A stretch of 53,928 nt of DNA from Burkholderiales bacterium RIFCSPHIGHO2_12_FULL_69_20 (GTDB lineage Bacteria > Pseudomonadota > Gammaproteobacteria > Burkholderiales > Burkholderiaceae_C): positions 1 to 53,928 of the forward strand of contig MESD01000166.1 in the NCBI GenBank assembly GCA_001770815.1, in the 5' to 3' direction. The stretch's first letter is position 1, and each line of letters opens with the position of its first letter. Positions 10,048 through 19,927 of this stretch are shown one piece after another. Below the pieces are notes generated by a model, which saw only the letters and a list, made by a program, of their open reading frames with translations, had not been told where the DNA came from and searched no databases. The position numbers and the translations under genes are program-made.

Positions 10048-10586
10048 GCCTGGCCGTTGGCGGGCTGCGGGCGATCCTGTGGGCCATGGTGCTGACGCTG
10101 GGCCTGGCCGGTTGTGCCAGCCTGGCGCCACCGGTTACGGGCGAACTGCTCAGCGGCCGGCTGTCGATCCGGGTCGACGGCCAGCCCGAGCGCTCGGTCA
10201 GCGGCGGCTTCGAGTTGAGCGGCACGGCCCGCCAGGGTGGCCTGGTGTTGAGCGGCCCGCTGGGCACCACGGCCCTGCGCGCCCAATGGGCACCGGGCGC
10301 GGCGGTGCTGGCCCAGCCCGGCGGCGGTGAAACCCGCTACGCCGATCTCGACGCGCTGGCGCGCGCGTCGCTGGGCGAAGCCATCCCGATGGCCGCGCTG
10401 TTCGACTGGCTGCGCGGGCGCGCCTGGACCGGTGCACCGGCCTCGGCCCGCGCCGATGGCGTGCCCGGCTTCGAGCAACTGGGCTGGCAGATCAACCTGC
10501 AACGCTGGGACGAAGGTGCGCTCGAAGCCGTGCGCGCCTTGCCGCCGATGATCACCGTGCGCGCACGGGTGGAGCTGCCTTCGTGA
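10044..10586 (+). CDS. lolB: outer-membrane lipoprotein LolB
   Basis: LolB receives lipoproteins from LolA and inserts them into the outer membrane. The 180-residue product has a lipoprotein signal with lipobox LAGC (Cys24). A beta-rich LolA/LolB-like domain follows (LSGRLSIRVDGQPERSVSGGF and later LGWQINLQRW). The start is GTG at 10044, overlapping the stop of the TPR gene. It lies just before ispE, the usual betaproteobacterial order. At 180 residues it is near the lower end of the family. Confidence 0.9.
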   Translation: MSLAVGGLRAILWAMVLTLGLAGCASLAPPVTGELLSGRLSIRVDGQPERSVSGGFELSGTARQGGLVLSGPLGTTALRAQWAPGAAVLAQPGGGETRYADLDALARASLGEAIPMAALFDWLRGRAWTGAPASARADGVPGFEQLGWQINLQRWDEGALEAVRALPPMITVRARVELPS

Positions 10587-10644
10587 GCCCCGCACGGCCG
10601 CCAGAAGGGGCTCACTCCCGCTCGGCGGGACGGGCCGCAGGCCC
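10583..10644. repeat. extragenic palindrome cassette after lolB
   Basis: Three successive hairpins fill the gap to ispE. GTGAGCCCC/GGGGCTCAC (10583-10591 and 10607-10615) straddles the lolB stop. CCCGC/GCGGG lies at 10617-10629 and GGGCC/GGCCC at 10632-10644. The first 26 or so bases closely resemble those following the zapD stop at 40952 (TGAGCCC, then CGGCCGCC, then GAAGGG), so this looks like a dispersed repeat. Confidence 0.5.
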
Positions 10645-10656
10645 AAGGGTGCACCC

Positions 10657-11574
10657 ATGACCCTGGCCGCGCTGTACGACGTGCCGGCACCGGCCAAGCT
10701 CAACCTGTTCCTGCACGTGGTGGGCCGGCGGCCCGATGGCTACCACCTGCTGCAGTCGGTGTTCGTGCTGATCGACTGGTGCGACACCCTGCACTTCGAA
10801 CGCCGCAGCGATGGCCGCCTGCAGCGCCACGACTTGGGGCCCGCACTGCCCGCCGACGACCTGAGCCTGCGCGCCGCCCGCGCGCTGCAGCAGGCCAGCG
10901 GCACCGCGCTGGGTGCCGATCTGTCGGTGATGAAGCGGGTGCCCTGGGGCGCCGGGCTGGGCGGCGGCAGCTCGGACGCGGCCAGCACGCTGCTGGCCCT
11001 CAACCGGTTGTGGGGCCTGAACTGGCCGCGCCAGCGGCTGCAGCAGATTGCGCTGCCGCTGGGCGCCGACGTGCCGTTCTTCGTCGGCGGCCACAGCGCC
11101 TTCGTCGAAGGCATCGGCGAGCAGCTCACGCCGTTGCCCGAGGGCGCCCTGCCGACGCAGCGCTTCATGGTCGTCAAACCCGCCGCTGCCATCGCCACGG
11201 CGTCGATTTTTGGCAGCCCACTCTTGGTTCGCAACACCGAAGCTGTTATAGTCATGAGCTTTCTCGCAGACGCTCAGCGTTCAGGAAAGGCCTCAGACGG
11301 GTCGTTTTGGGATTTTGGCCGCAATGATTTGCAGCCCCCGGCCGAAGCCAGCTGCCCCGACGTGACGCAAGTCGCCCGGTGGCTTGAAATCCGCTTCGGC
11401 AACAGCCGGATGTCGGGTTCAGGCAGTGCAGTGTTCGCGAGAGTGATTGATGAAGACAACGGCACAGCCGGCCAGCCCTTGGCGACAGATCGGGTGGAGA
11501 ACCTTCCACCAGGATGGGCAGGCAGAATGTGCCGCAGCCTGGACCACCACCCTCTGATGGGTTGGGCCAGCTGA
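10657..11574 (+). CDS. ispE: 4-diphosphocytidyl-2-C-methyl-D-erythritol kinase IspE
   Basis: IspE is a GHMP-family kinase of the non-mevalonate isoprenoid pathway. The 305-residue product has PAKLNLFLHVVGRRPDGYH at the N-terminus, the ATP loop PWGAGLGGGSSDAAS near 97-111, and the C-terminal MSGSGSAVFA block. The tail after that block is about 45 residues, a little longer than usual. The middle of the gene (about 11200-11340) is clearly less GC-rich than its surroundings and holds a good promoter-like sequence (see 11224-11252). The gene precedes tRNA-Gln and prs. Confidence 0.94.
   Translation: MTLAALYDVPAPAKLNLFLHVVGRRPDGYHLLQSVFVLIDWCDTLHFERRSDGRLQRHDLGPALPADDLSLRAARALQQASGTALGADLSVMKRVPWGAGLGGGSSDAASTLLALNRLWGLNWPRQRLQQIALPLGADVPFFVGGHSAFVEGIGEQLTPLPEGALPTQRFMVVKPAAAIATASIFGSPLLVRNTEAVIVMSFLADAQRSGKASDGSFWDFGRNDLQPPAEASCPDVTQVARWLEIRFGNSRMSGSGSAVFARVIDEDNGTAGQPLATDRVENLPPGWAGRMCRSLDHHPLMGWAS
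11224..11252 (+). promoter_or_regulatory. promoter-like sequence inside ispE
   Basis: TTGGTT (11224-11229), a spacer of exactly 17 bases, and TATAGT (11247-11252) lie inside the ispE frame. This could supply transcripts for the downstream tRNA-Gln and prs. The spacing and the AT-rich surroundings make it stronger than a chance match, but it has not been tested. Confidence 0.5.
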
Positions 11575-11612
11575 GACAGTTTCAGGGGTTCGGTGCAAAC
11601 CGGGTCCTGTGT

Positions 11613-11689
11613 AGGGGAGTCGCCAAGTTGGTCAAGGCATCGGATTTTGATTCCGACATGCGAGGGTTCGAGTCCTTCCTCCCCTGCCA
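11613..11689 (+). tRNA. tRNA-Gln (anticodon TTG)
   Basis: The 77-base cloverleaf includes an encoded CCA. The acceptor stem AGGGGAG pairs perfectly with CTCCCCT. The D-arm begins GCCAAG, as in other bacterial glutamine tRNAs. The anticodon stem TCGGA/TCCGA encloses loop TTTTGAT with anticodon TTG. The T-arm carries GGTTCGAGTCC and G73 precedes CCA. It sits between ispE and prs, its usual place in betaproteobacteria, and was probably co-transcribed with prs. Confidence 0.97.
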
Positions 11690-11751
11690 AATCCATTTCA
11701 CCCAGTCGCTCATCCCACCCCAGCGGTTTCAGGTCTGACGGAGAACGTACC

Positions 11752-12714
11752 GTGCTGTTCAACACCGTGCTGTTCACCGGCAACGCCAACCCCGCGCTGG
11801 CGCATGAGATGGCCAGGAGCCTGGGCGTCGAGCTGGGCAAGGCCACCGTGGGCCGGTTCTCCGATGGCGAGGTCACCGTCGAGGTGCAGCAGAACGTGCG
11901 CGCCCGCGACGTGTTCGTGGTGCAGAGCACCTGCGCACCGACCAACGAGAACCTGATGGAACTGCTGATCATGGTCGATGCGTTGAAGCGAGCCAGTGCA
12001 CGCCGCATCACCGCCGTGATCCCCTATTACGGCTATGCCCGGCAGGACCGCCGCCCGCGCTCGATGCGCGTGCCGATCAGCGCCAAGGTGGTGGCCAACC
12101 TGCTCGAGACCGTGGGCGTCGAGCGCGTGCTGACGATGGACCTGCACGCCGACCAGATCCAGGGTTTCTTCGACATCCCGGTCGACAACATCTACGCGTC
12201 GCCCGTGCTGCTGTCCGACCTCAAGAGCAAGGCCTACCCCGATCTGGTGGTGGTCAGCCCCGACGTTGGCGGCGTCGTGCGCGCGCGCGCGCTGGCCAAG
12301 CAGATGGGGTGTGATCTGGCCATCATCGACAAACGCCGACCCAAGGCCAACGTGTCGGAAGTGATGCACGTGATCGGCGAAATCGACGGCCGCAACTGCG
12401 TGATCATGGACGACATGATCGACACCGCCGGCACGCTGGTCAAAGCCGCCGAGGTGCTCAAGGAGCGTGGCGCCAAGCGCGTATTCGCCTACTGCACGCA
12501 CCCGATCCTGTCGGGACCGGCGGTTGAACGCATCGCCGGCAGCCAGCTCGACGAGGTGGTGATCACCAACACCATCCCCTTGTCCGACGCCGCCCGGGCC
12601 TGCAAGAAGATCCGCCAGCTGTCGGTGGCCTTCCTGTTTGCCGAGACCATCCGCCGCATCTCCGACGGCGAATCGGTCACCTCCCTCTTCGCCGAGCAGA
12701 ACGCCAACTTCTGA
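11752..12714 (+). CDS. prs: ribose-phosphate pyrophosphokinase
   Basis: This enzyme makes PRPP from ribose 5-phosphate and ATP, feeding purines, pyrimidines, NAD and the histidine pathway also encoded here. The 320-residue product shows [15 protein letters not shown] [11 protein letters not shown] at the N-terminus, [11 protein letters not shown] near 130-140 and the PRPP loop DDMIDTAGT near 220-228. The start chosen is GTG at 11752, preceded by ACGGAG at 11738-11743. The frame stays open upstream to 11593, but that would read through the tRNA. Homologues begin close to the chosen start. Confidence 0.94.
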   Translation: MLFNTVLFTGNANPALAHEMARSLGVELGKATVGRFSDGEVTVEVQQNVRARDVFVVQSTCAPTNENLMELLIMVDALKRASARRITAVIPYYGYARQDRRPRSMRVPISAKVVANLLETVGVERVLTMDLHADQIQGFFDIPVDNIYASPVLLSDLKSKAYPDLVVVSPDVGGVVRARALAKQMGCDLAIIDKRRPKANVSEVMHVIGEIDGRNCVIMDDMIDTAGTLVKAAEVLKERGAKRVFAYCTHPILSGPAVERIAGSQLDEVVITNTIPLSDAARACKKIRQLSVAFLFAETIRRISDGESVTSLFAEQNANF

Positions 12715-12793
12715 CCGGCTCTCACCGGCGCGGGCAGCCTGCTCGCGCCTTCACCCCAGGTGCCTGGTCGCGGGCGCCTCACATGGAGCAACC

Positions 12794-13417
12794 ATGAAAT
12801 TCACCGCTTTCGAGCGCAATCTGCAGGGGACCGGAGCGAGCCGCCGCCTGCGCATGAGCGGCAAGGTGCCCGGCATCGTCTTCGGCGCCGGCGAGCCTGC
12901 CATGATCGAACTCGATCACAACGCGCTGTACTTCGCGCTGAAGAAGGAAGCCTTCCACAGCTCGCTGCTCGAGATGGACCTCGGCGGCGCCACCCAGAAG
13001 GTGCTGCTGCGTGACTTCCAGATGCACCCCTGGAAGCAGCAAGTGCTGCACGTCGACTTCCAGCGCGTGGACGAAACCACCCGGCTGCGCAAGAAGGTGC
13101 CGCTGCACTTCTCGGGCGAGGAGAGCTCGGTGGCCGTCAAGACCGACAAGTGCCTGGTCGCCCACGTCAAGACCGAGGTCGAGGTCGAGTGCCTGGCCAC
13201 CCAGCTGCCCGAGTTCATCGCCGTCGACCTGACCGGCCTGGTCAAGGGCCAGTCGCTGCATGTGTCCGATCTGGTGCTGGCCGACGGCATCAAGGTCGTC
13301 AAGCATGGCAAGCTGGATCCGGTGATCGTCTCGGCCACCGCGCCGAAGATCGAGGAAGAAGTGGCCCCGGCGGCCGTCGCCGCGGTGCCGGCCAAGAAGG
13401 CTGCCAAGAAGAAGTGA
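12794..13417 (+). CDS. rplY: 50S ribosomal protein L25 (Ctc form)
   Basis: L25 binds 5S rRNA. The 207-residue product is the long, two-domain Ctc form. It has an N-terminal L25 domain ([19 protein letters not shown], about 1-95) and a C-terminal beta domain with [20 protein letters not shown] near 136-157. The tail is Ala/Lys-rich (KKAAKKK). The start ATG at 12794 is preceded by GGAG at 12785-12788. The gene follows prs by 79 bases. An intrinsic terminator follows at 13453. Confidence 0.96.
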   Translation: MKFTAFERNLQGTGASRRLRMSGKVPGIVFGAGEPAMIELDHNALYFALKKEAFHSSLLEMDLGGATQKVLLRDFQMHPWKQQVLHVDFQRVDETTRLRKKVPLHFSGEESSVAVKTDKCLVAHVKTEVEVECLATQLPEFIAVDLTGLVKGQSLHVSDLVLADGIKVVKHGKLDPVIVSATAPKIEEEVAPAAVAAVPAKKAAKKK

Positions 13418-13452
13418 TGCCGGGCAGCCCCACGGGCTGCTGCACACACCGG

Positions 13453-13480
13453 AAGCCCCGCCCTGCGGGGCTTTCTGCTT
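13453..13480 (+). terminator. intrinsic terminator after rplY
   Basis: AAGCCCCGC and GCGGGGCTT pair perfectly around a CCT loop (13453-13473) and are followed by a T-rich stretch (TCTGCTTTCT). It ends the prs-rplY transcript before the convergent ald gene. Confidence 0.85.
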
Positions 13481-13526
13481 TCTGGGGTGCTGGTTTGCAC
13501 CCGCGGTCAGCGGGCCGCCTTCCTGA

Positions 13527-14642
13527 TCAGTCGGTCAGCCGTTCGGCCGGCACGTAGGCATGGCCCAGCTGCCGCGCCACCGGCTCGCAGGTGACGTGGC
13601 CCAGCGCCACGTTCAGGCCGGCACGCAGGTGGCCATTGGCCCGCAAGGCTTTGCGCCAGCCGTGGTCGGCCAGCGCCAGCGCATGGCCGATGGTGGCGTG
13701 GTTCAACGCAAAGGTGGAGGTGCGCGCCACCGCGCCGGGCATGTTGGCCACGCAGTAGTGCACCACGCCGTCGACCACGAAGGTCGGGGCGTCGTGGGTG
13801 GTCGCGTGCGAGGTCTCGAAGCAGCCGCCCTGGTCGATGGCAACGTCCACCACCACCGCTCCGGGCTTCATGCGCGAGACCATGCCGCGTGTCACCAGCT
13901 TGGGCGCCGCCGCACCGGGGATCAGCACGCCGCCGATCACCAGGTCGGCCGCCAGCACCGCCTCTTCCACGCTCTGGGCATGGCTGAACATGGTGCTGAT
14001 GCGGTTGCCGAACACCAGGTCGAGTTGGCGCAACCGATCGACGCTCTTGTCGAGCACGGTGACCCGCGCGCCCAGGCCCACGGCCATCTGCAAGGCATTG
14101 GTGCCCACCACGCCGCCGCCCAGGATCACCACATGCGCGGGGGCCACGCCCGGCACGCCGCCCAGCAGCACGCCCATGCCGCCGTGGCTCTTCTCCAGGT
14201 GCGTGGCGCCGGCCTGCACCGCCATGCGTCCGGCCACCTCGCTCATCGGCGCCAGCAGCGGCAGGCCGCCACCCGGACCGGTGACCGTCTCGTAGGCGAT
14301 GCACACCGCACCCGACTTGATCAGCGCCGCGGTCTGCACCGGGTCGGGCGCCAGGTGCAGGTAGGTGTAGAGGATCTGGCCCTGACGCAGCCGCGGTATC
14401 TCGGCGGGCTGCGGCTCCTTGACCTTGACGATCATCTCGCCGCGCGCAAAGGCCTCGTCGGCATCGGCGGCCAGGCGGGCACCGGCGGCCAGGTACTGCG
14501 CGTCGCCCAGGCCGATGGCAATGCCGGCGCCGGCCTGCACCCAGACCTCGTGGCCACGATGCACCAGCTCGCGCACGCTGGCCGGCGTGAGCCCCACGCG
14601 GTACTCGTGGTTCTTGATTTCCTTCGGTACGGCGATGCGCAT
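13527..14642 (-). CDS. ald: alanine dehydrogenase
   Basis: Ald interconverts L-alanine and pyruvate plus ammonia with NAD. The start chosen is ATG at 14642 (MRIAVPKEI), with GGAAGA just upstream, rather than the ATG five codons earlier. This gives 371 residues, the standard length. Arg15 (HEYRVGL), the Lys in VKVKEPQ near 73-78 and the His in YLHLAPD near 94 are the known pyruvate and catalytic residues. [12 protein letters not shown] near 167-178 is the NAD loop. The gene is divergent from an ArgP-like regulator. The two together interrupt the usual rplY-pth neighbourhood. Confidence 0.95.
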   Translation of the reverse strand: MRIAVPKEIKNHEYRVGLTPASVRELVHRGHEVWVQAGAGIAIGLGDAQYLAAGARLAADADEAFARGEMIVKVKEPQPAEIPRLRQGQILYTYLHLAPDPVQTAALIKSGAVCIAYETVTGPGGGLPLLAPMSEVAGRMAVQAGATHLEKSHGGMGVLLGGVPGVAPAHVVILGGGVVGTNALQMAVGLGARVTVLDKSVDRLRQLDLVFGNRISTMFSHAQSVEEAVLAADLVIGGVLIPGAAAPKLVTRGMVSRMKPGAVVVDVAIDQGGCFETSHATTHDAPTFVVDGVVHYCVANMPGAVARTSTFALNHATIGHALALADHGWRKALRANGHLRAGLNVALGHVTCEPVARQLGHAYVPAERLTD

Positions 14643-14700
14643 GACGGTCTTCCGCAAAGGGTTGATCGATCATTCTGTAAACAGGTCCCGCTCAACATGA

Positions 14701-14712
14701 AGTGACATCACT
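14701..14712. promoter_or_regulatory. inverted repeat in the ald/argP intergenic region
   Basis: AGTGA-CA-TCACT is a perfect dyad covering the likely argP -35 box. Two shorter dyads, GATCGATC (14664-14671) and CTGT-AA-ACAG (14675-14684), lie nearer ald. LysR-type proteins bind such sites between divergent genes. Whether this is the ArgP operator is an inference. Confidence 0.45.
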
Positions 14713-14729
14713 CGAACTATCGCTACAGT
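14702..14729 (+). promoter_or_regulatory. probable argP promoter
   Basis: GTGACA (14702-14707, five of six matches to the consensus), a 16-base spacer and TACAGT (14724-14729). The expected transcript start is only about 4 bases before the ATG at 14740. Confidence 0.45.
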
Positions 14730-14739
14730 AGCCAGCCTG

Positions 14740-15711
14740 ATGAACGCCTTCGACCCCGCCGCGCTGGAATGCCTGGCCGCACTGGCCGATGCCGGCAGCT
14801 TCGATCGGGCGGCGCAGCAGCTGGCGATCACCCAGTCGGCGGTGTCGCAGCGCCTGCGCGCGCTCGAGACCAGCCTGGGCCGGCTGCTGGTGGTGCGCTC
14901 GCGCCCGCTGCGCCTGACCGAGCCGGGCAAGCTGCTGCTGCGTTACGCCCGGCAGATGCAGGCCATGCGCGCCGACATCGCCCGCGAGATGGGCGCCACG
15001 CTGGGCGATGACGAGCGCCTGCCGATCGCCGTGAATGCCGACAGCCTGGCCACCTGGGTGCTGCCGGCGTTGGATGCGGTGGTGCACGCGGGGCTGCAGC
15101 AGGGCTTCGGGCTGGAGTTGATCGTCGACGACCAGGACTTCACCCACGAGAGCCTGCGCCAGGGCACGGTGCTGGGTTGCGTCAGCACCGTGGCCGAGGC
15201 GCTGCGCGGCTGCAGCGTCACGCCACTGGGCTGCATGCGCTATGTCGCCGTGGCCAGCCCGGGCTTCATCGCCCAGGCGCTGCCGCAAGGCCTGAACCGC
15301 GGCAACTTCGCCCGGGTGCCGTGGCTGGTGTTCAACCGCAAGGACGACAACCACGCGGTGTGGGTGGGCCAGGCCTTCGGCGTGAGCGGGCCGCGGCTGG
15401 TGGAACGGCATGTGCCCTCGACCGAGGCCCATGTGCGCGCCGCGCTGATGGGCTGGGGCATCGGCGTGATGCCCGAGCAGATGGCCGCGCCCCGTCTGGC
15501 GCGCGGCGAGCTGCAGGCACTGCACGCCGAGGTGTTTGTCGACGTGCTGCTGCACTGGCACCAGTGGAAGCTGCAGGCCGCGGCCCCACCCGGCGTGGCG
15601 ACCAAGGCCACCACGACGGCGATGGACGCCCCGCTGCGCGCCGGTGCCCTCGACCGCGTCGGCCGCGCGCTGGCCGATGGCGCCCGCACCGCGCTGCGCC
15701 CGCCGGGATAA
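14740..15711 (+). CDS. argP: LysR-family regulator, ArgP/IciA type
   Basis: The 323-residue product has an N-terminal winged helix-turn-helix ([19 protein letters not shown], then [13 protein letters not shown] to about 45) and a periplasmic-binding-like effector domain after about 90. ArgP proteins sense lysine or arginine and usually activate a LysE/ArgO exporter. No exporter gene is adjacent; instead the partner is ald. Autoregulation and control of ald are the simplest expectations for a divergent LysR gene. The N-terminal sequence matches ArgP better than generic LysR, but the symbol remains tentative. The stop is 8 bases before the pth start. Confidence 0.85.
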   Translation: MNAFDPAALECLAALADAGSFDRAAQQLAITQSAVSQRLRALETSLGRLLVVRSRPLRLTEPGKLLLRYARQMQAMRADIAREMGATLGDDERLPIAVNADSLATWVLPALDAVVHAGLQQGFGLELIVDDQDFTHESLRQGTVLGCVSTVAEALRGCSVTPLGCMRYVAVASPGFIAQALPQGLNRGNFARVPWLVFNRKDDNHAVWVGQAFGVSGPRLVERHVPSTEAHVRAALMGWGIGVMPEQMAAPRLARGELQALHAEVFVDVLLHWHQWKLQAAAPPGVATKATTTAMDAPLRAGALDRVGRALADGARTALRPPG

Positions 15712-15712
15712 T
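15707..15712 (+). promoter_or_regulatory. -10 element 7 bases before pth
   Basis: GATAAT overlaps the argP stop codon and lies 7 bases before the pth ATG. There is no Shine-Dalgarno sequence, so a leaderless pth transcript is possible. No convincing -35 box was found. Confidence 0.4.
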
Positions 15713-15719
15713 CGCCGCC

Positions 15720-16397
15720 ATGATTCGATTGATCGTCGGTCTGGGCAACCCGGGCCCGGAGTACGAACACACACGCCACAACGCCGGCTTCTGGTGGGTG
15801 GACGCGGCCGCCCGGCAGCTGGGCGCATCGCTCGCCTTCGACCGCAACTACCACGGCATGGTCGCGCGGGTGAACCGGCCCAACCCCGCCGATGGCCCGG
15901 TGTGGCTGCTGCAGCCGATGACCTTCATGAACCTGTCGGGCAAAGCGGTGGCGCCGCTGGCGCGCTTCTTCAAGATCGAACCGGCGCAGATCCTGGTGGT
16001 GCACGACGAGCTCGACCTGCTGCCCGGCCAGATGAAGCTCAAGCAGGGCGGCGGCGCGGCCGGCCACAACGGGCTGAAGGACATCCTGGCCCAGTTGGGT
16101 TCACCCGACTTCTGGCGATTGCGCATCGGCATCGGCCATCCGGGCGTGCGCGCCGAGGTGGCCAACTTCGTGCTGCGCAAGCCGCCGCTGGACGAGCGCG
16201 TGGCCATCAACGGGTGCATCACCGAATCGGTGAAGGCGCTGCCGCTGCTGCTGGACGGCGCGATGGACCGCGCGCTGATGAAGATCCACGCCAAGCCGCC
16301 GCGGCCCAAGCCCCCGCGGCCGGCCGAAGCGCCGGCAGCGACGACGACCGCTGCCCCTCCTGCCCCCGCCGCGCCGGCCGCCGACGCCAGCGATTGA
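15720..16397 (+). CDS. pth: peptidyl-tRNA hydrolase
   Basis: Pth frees tRNA from prematurely released peptidyl-tRNA. The 225-residue product shows [20 protein letters not shown] with Asn10 and His20, and [11 protein letters not shown] with the catalytic Asp96. [15 protein letters not shown] completes the substrate groove. The core ends near 195. The last 30 residues are a Pro/Ala-rich tail (PPRPKPPRP...) not found in short homologues. The start at 15720 matches the universal [12 protein letters not shown]. The open frame further upstream belongs to argP sequence in another frame. Confidence 0.96.
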   Translation: MIRLIVGLGNPGPEYEHTRHNAGFWWVDAAARQLGASLAFDRNYHGMVARVNRPNPADGPVWLLQPMTFMNLSGKAVAPLARFFKIEPAQILVVHDELDLLPGQMKLKQGGGAAGHNGLKDILAQLGSPDFWRLRIGIGHPGVRAEVANFVLRKPPLDERVAINGCITESVKALPLLLDGAMDRALMKIHAKPPRPKPPRPAEAPAATTTAAPPAPAAPAADASD

Positions 16398-16417
16398 GCC
16401 TCAACCCAGGAACTGCC

Positions 16418-16843
16418 ATGCCGCCTCGCCGCACGATGGTCTTCGGCCTGCCCGCCGCGAGCGTGGTGGCCCTGCTGCTGTGTGCGACCGGGGCCGACGC
16501 GCAGGCGCCGGCCGCCGGGGTGTACCGCTGCGGCAGCAGCTATTCCGACGCGCCCTGCCCGGGCGGCACAGCGGTGTCGGCCGACGATCCCCGAAGCGCT
16601 GCCCAGCTGCAGCAGGCCCAGGAGGTGAAGCGCCGCGAGACCGCACTGGCCGACCGCCTGCGCGCCGAGCGCCGCGCCCGGGAGCAAGCCGCGGCAGGCC
16701 AGCGCGCGGCGGGCATTGGGCCGATCGCCGCCGACGCCGCCAAACCGGCCGCCAGCAAGCCCCAGCGCAAGACGAAGAAGCTGACCCTCAAGGCCAAGAA
16801 ATCGGGGCCGAAACCGAAGACCAAGACCGCCCCCGGCGCTTAG
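16418..16843 (+). CDS. secreted DUF4124-like protein
   Basis: The 141-residue product has a signal peptide (LPAASVVALLLCATGADAQA, residues about 10-29). A short cysteine motif follows (VYRCGSSYSDAPCPGGTAV, about 34-52), like the DUF4124 domain common in betaproteobacteria. Then come a charged helix (LADRLRAERRAREQ) and a Lys-rich tail (KKLTLKAKKSGPKPKTKT). The start ATG is at 16418 with weak AGG upstream. The function is unknown; periplasmic location is inferred from the signal peptide. Confidence 0.75.
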   Translation: MPPRRTMVFGLPAASVVALLLCATGADAQAPAAGVYRCGSSYSDAPCPGGTAVSADDPRSAAQLQQAQEVKRRETALADRLRAERRAREQAAAGQRAAGIGPIAADAAKPAASKPQRKTKKLTLKAKKSGPKPKTKTAPGA

Positions 16844-16870
16844 CTGGCCAGCGCGCACGGCGGGCGGCCG

Positions 16871-18370
<1,500 letters not shown>

Positions 18371-18374
<4 letters not shown>

Positions 18375-19150
18375 AGCCGCACCGGGATGCCGTGCTGCGC
18401 CAGCATCGCCTTGGCCTGGCCGACGGTGAACTCGCCGTAGTGGAAGATGCTGGCGGCCAGCACCGCGTCGGCGCCGCCGATTTGGATGCCTTCGGCCAGG
18501 TGCTGCAGCGCGCCCACGCCACCCGAGGCGATCACCGGCACCGGCACGGCGTCGCTGACCGCACGGGTCAGCTCCAGGTCGAAGCCGATCTTGGTGCCGT
18601 CGCGGTCCATGCTGGTCAGCAGGATCTCGCCGGCGCCGAACTCGGCCATCTGCCGCGCCCAGGCCACCGCATCCAGGCCCATGTTCTTGCGCCCGCCGTG
18701 GCTGTAGACATCCCAGCCCGGGCCGCGCGCGGCCAGGTCGTCGCCGTGGCGGCGCTTGGCGTCGATGGCCACCACGATGCACTGCGCGCCGTATCTGGCC
18801 GAAGCTTCCTGGATCACCGGCGGATTGGCGATGGCCGCCGAGTTGAAGCTGACCTTGTCGGCCCCGGCGTTGAGCAGCCGCCGCACGTCGGCCACGGTGC
18901 GCACGCCGCCGCCCACGGTCAGCGGGATGAACACCTGCGAGGCCACTGCTTCGATGATGTGCAGGATCAGGTCGCGGCCGTCGCTGGTGGCGGTGATGTC
19001 GAGGAAGGTCAGCTCGTCGGCGCCCTGCTCGTTGTAGCGCGCGGCGATCTCCACCGGATCACCGGCATCACGCAGTTCGACGAAGTTGACGCCCTTGACG
19101 ACACGGCCGCCGGTGACGTCGAGGCAGGGAATGATGCGTTTGGCGAGCAT
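18371..19150 (-). CDS. hisF: imidazole glycerol phosphate synthase, cyclase subunit HisF
   Basis: HisF pairs with HisH to make IGP and AICAR. The 259-residue (beta/alpha)8 barrel shows [16 protein letters not shown] with Asp11, a second catalytic Asp region in [14 protein letters not shown], and the phosphate sites VGGGV and ASGGVG. In relatives it follows hisA and precedes hisI. Here a gene on the other strand separates it from hisA, and rsmD follows in place of hisI. It therefore needs its own promoter; GATAAT lies 28 bases upstream (19183-19178). Confidence 0.97.
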
Positions 19151-19177
19151 GGCGGCAGGGGTTCGAGGGGACTAGAG

Positions 19178-19183
19178 ATTATC
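19178..19183 (-). promoter_or_regulatory. candidate -10 for hisF
   Basis: GATAAT on the minus strand, 27 bases before the hisF ATG. The -35 region is not recognisable. It fits the need for a promoter now that hisF is cut off from hisA. Confidence 0.35.
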
Positions 19184-19286
19184 CCTGCCCCTAGACATGG
19201 GGGGCGATGGGCGGACGAATTGACGCGTGTCATGCGTATGGTCTGGTTGAGGGCTCTTCCTCCATTCCCCCCAGGAGTTGACCACC

Positions 19287-19871
19287 ATGACGCATTCGCT
19301 ATCGCTTGTCGCCTTTGGCACCGCAGTCCTGATGGCCGCGCCGGCCCAGGCGCAGCTCACCAACTTCCAAGGCACCTTCGCCGCCGAGGCGGACGGGGCC
19401 ACCGGCTCCGGCACGCTCGACATGGTCTACGACCCCGTCGGCCACACGCTGAACATCAACGCCACCTGGGCCGGCCTGTCGGGCAATACCAGCAATGCGC
19501 ACATCCACTGCTGCACGGCGTCGCCCAACACGGGCACCGCGAGCGTGGCGTTGGCCCAAGCAGGCCTGCTGCCCGGGTTCCCGTTGGGCATTCAGAGCGG
19601 CAGCTATTCCCGGCTGATCAATCTGAACCAGGCCGACCAGTACAACGCCAGCTTCATCACCGGCAGCGGAGGCACGGTGGCCGGTGCGGAGGAGCGCCTG
19701 ATCAACAACCTGGCCTCGGGCAATGCCTACTTCAACATCCACACCTCGACCTTCGGCGGTGGCGAGATTCGGGCCTTCGTCACGGTCGTGCCGGAACCCG
19801 AAACCTACGCCCTGATGCTGGCTGGCCTGGGCATCGTCGGCTGGGCCGCCCAACGCCGCCGGCAGGCCTGA
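19287..19871 (+). CDS. CHRD-domain secreted protein with PEP-CTERM sorting signal
   Basis: The 194-residue product has a signal peptide (LSLVAFGTAVLMAAPAQAQ, cut after AQA). A CHRD-type beta domain follows, with NAHIHCCTAS, YFNIHTSTFGGGEIRAFV and repeated hydrophobic strands. The C-terminal sorting signal VPEPETYALMLAGLGIVGW ends in a basic RRRQA. PEP-CTERM proteins are cleaved by an exosortase during export; none is encoded here. The start ATG at 19287 has CCAGGAG upstream. TTGACG at 19220 could be a -35 box, but no good -10 follows. The gene stands alone, antiparallel to the flanking his genes. Confidence 0.9.
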   Translation: MTHSLSLVAFGTAVLMAAPAQAQLTNFQGTFAAEADGATGSGTLDMVYDPVGHTLNINATWAGLSGNTSNAHIHCCTASPNTGTASVALAQAGLLPGFPLGIQSGSYSRLINLNQADQYNASFITGSGGTVAGAEERLINNLASGNAYFNIHTSTFGGGEIRAFVTVVPEPETYALMLAGLGIVGWAAQRRRQA

Positions 19872-19876
19872 AACAC

Positions 19877-19900
19877 CGAGGGCGCCTCGCGGCGCCCTCG
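19877..19900. terminator. hairpin between the CHRD gene and hisA
   Basis: A perfect 10-base stem (CGAGGGCGCC/GGCGCCCTCG) with loop TCGC lies 5 bases after the CHRD stop. There is no U-tract. It may act on both converging transcripts. Confidence 0.6.
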
Positions 19901-19927
19901 TGGCTGGCTGGCTGATGTGTGCGGTGC

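Noticed and set aside
11593..11751. An earlier start for prs
   Set aside because: The extension reads through the tRNA-Gln gene. Homologues begin next to the GTG at 11752.
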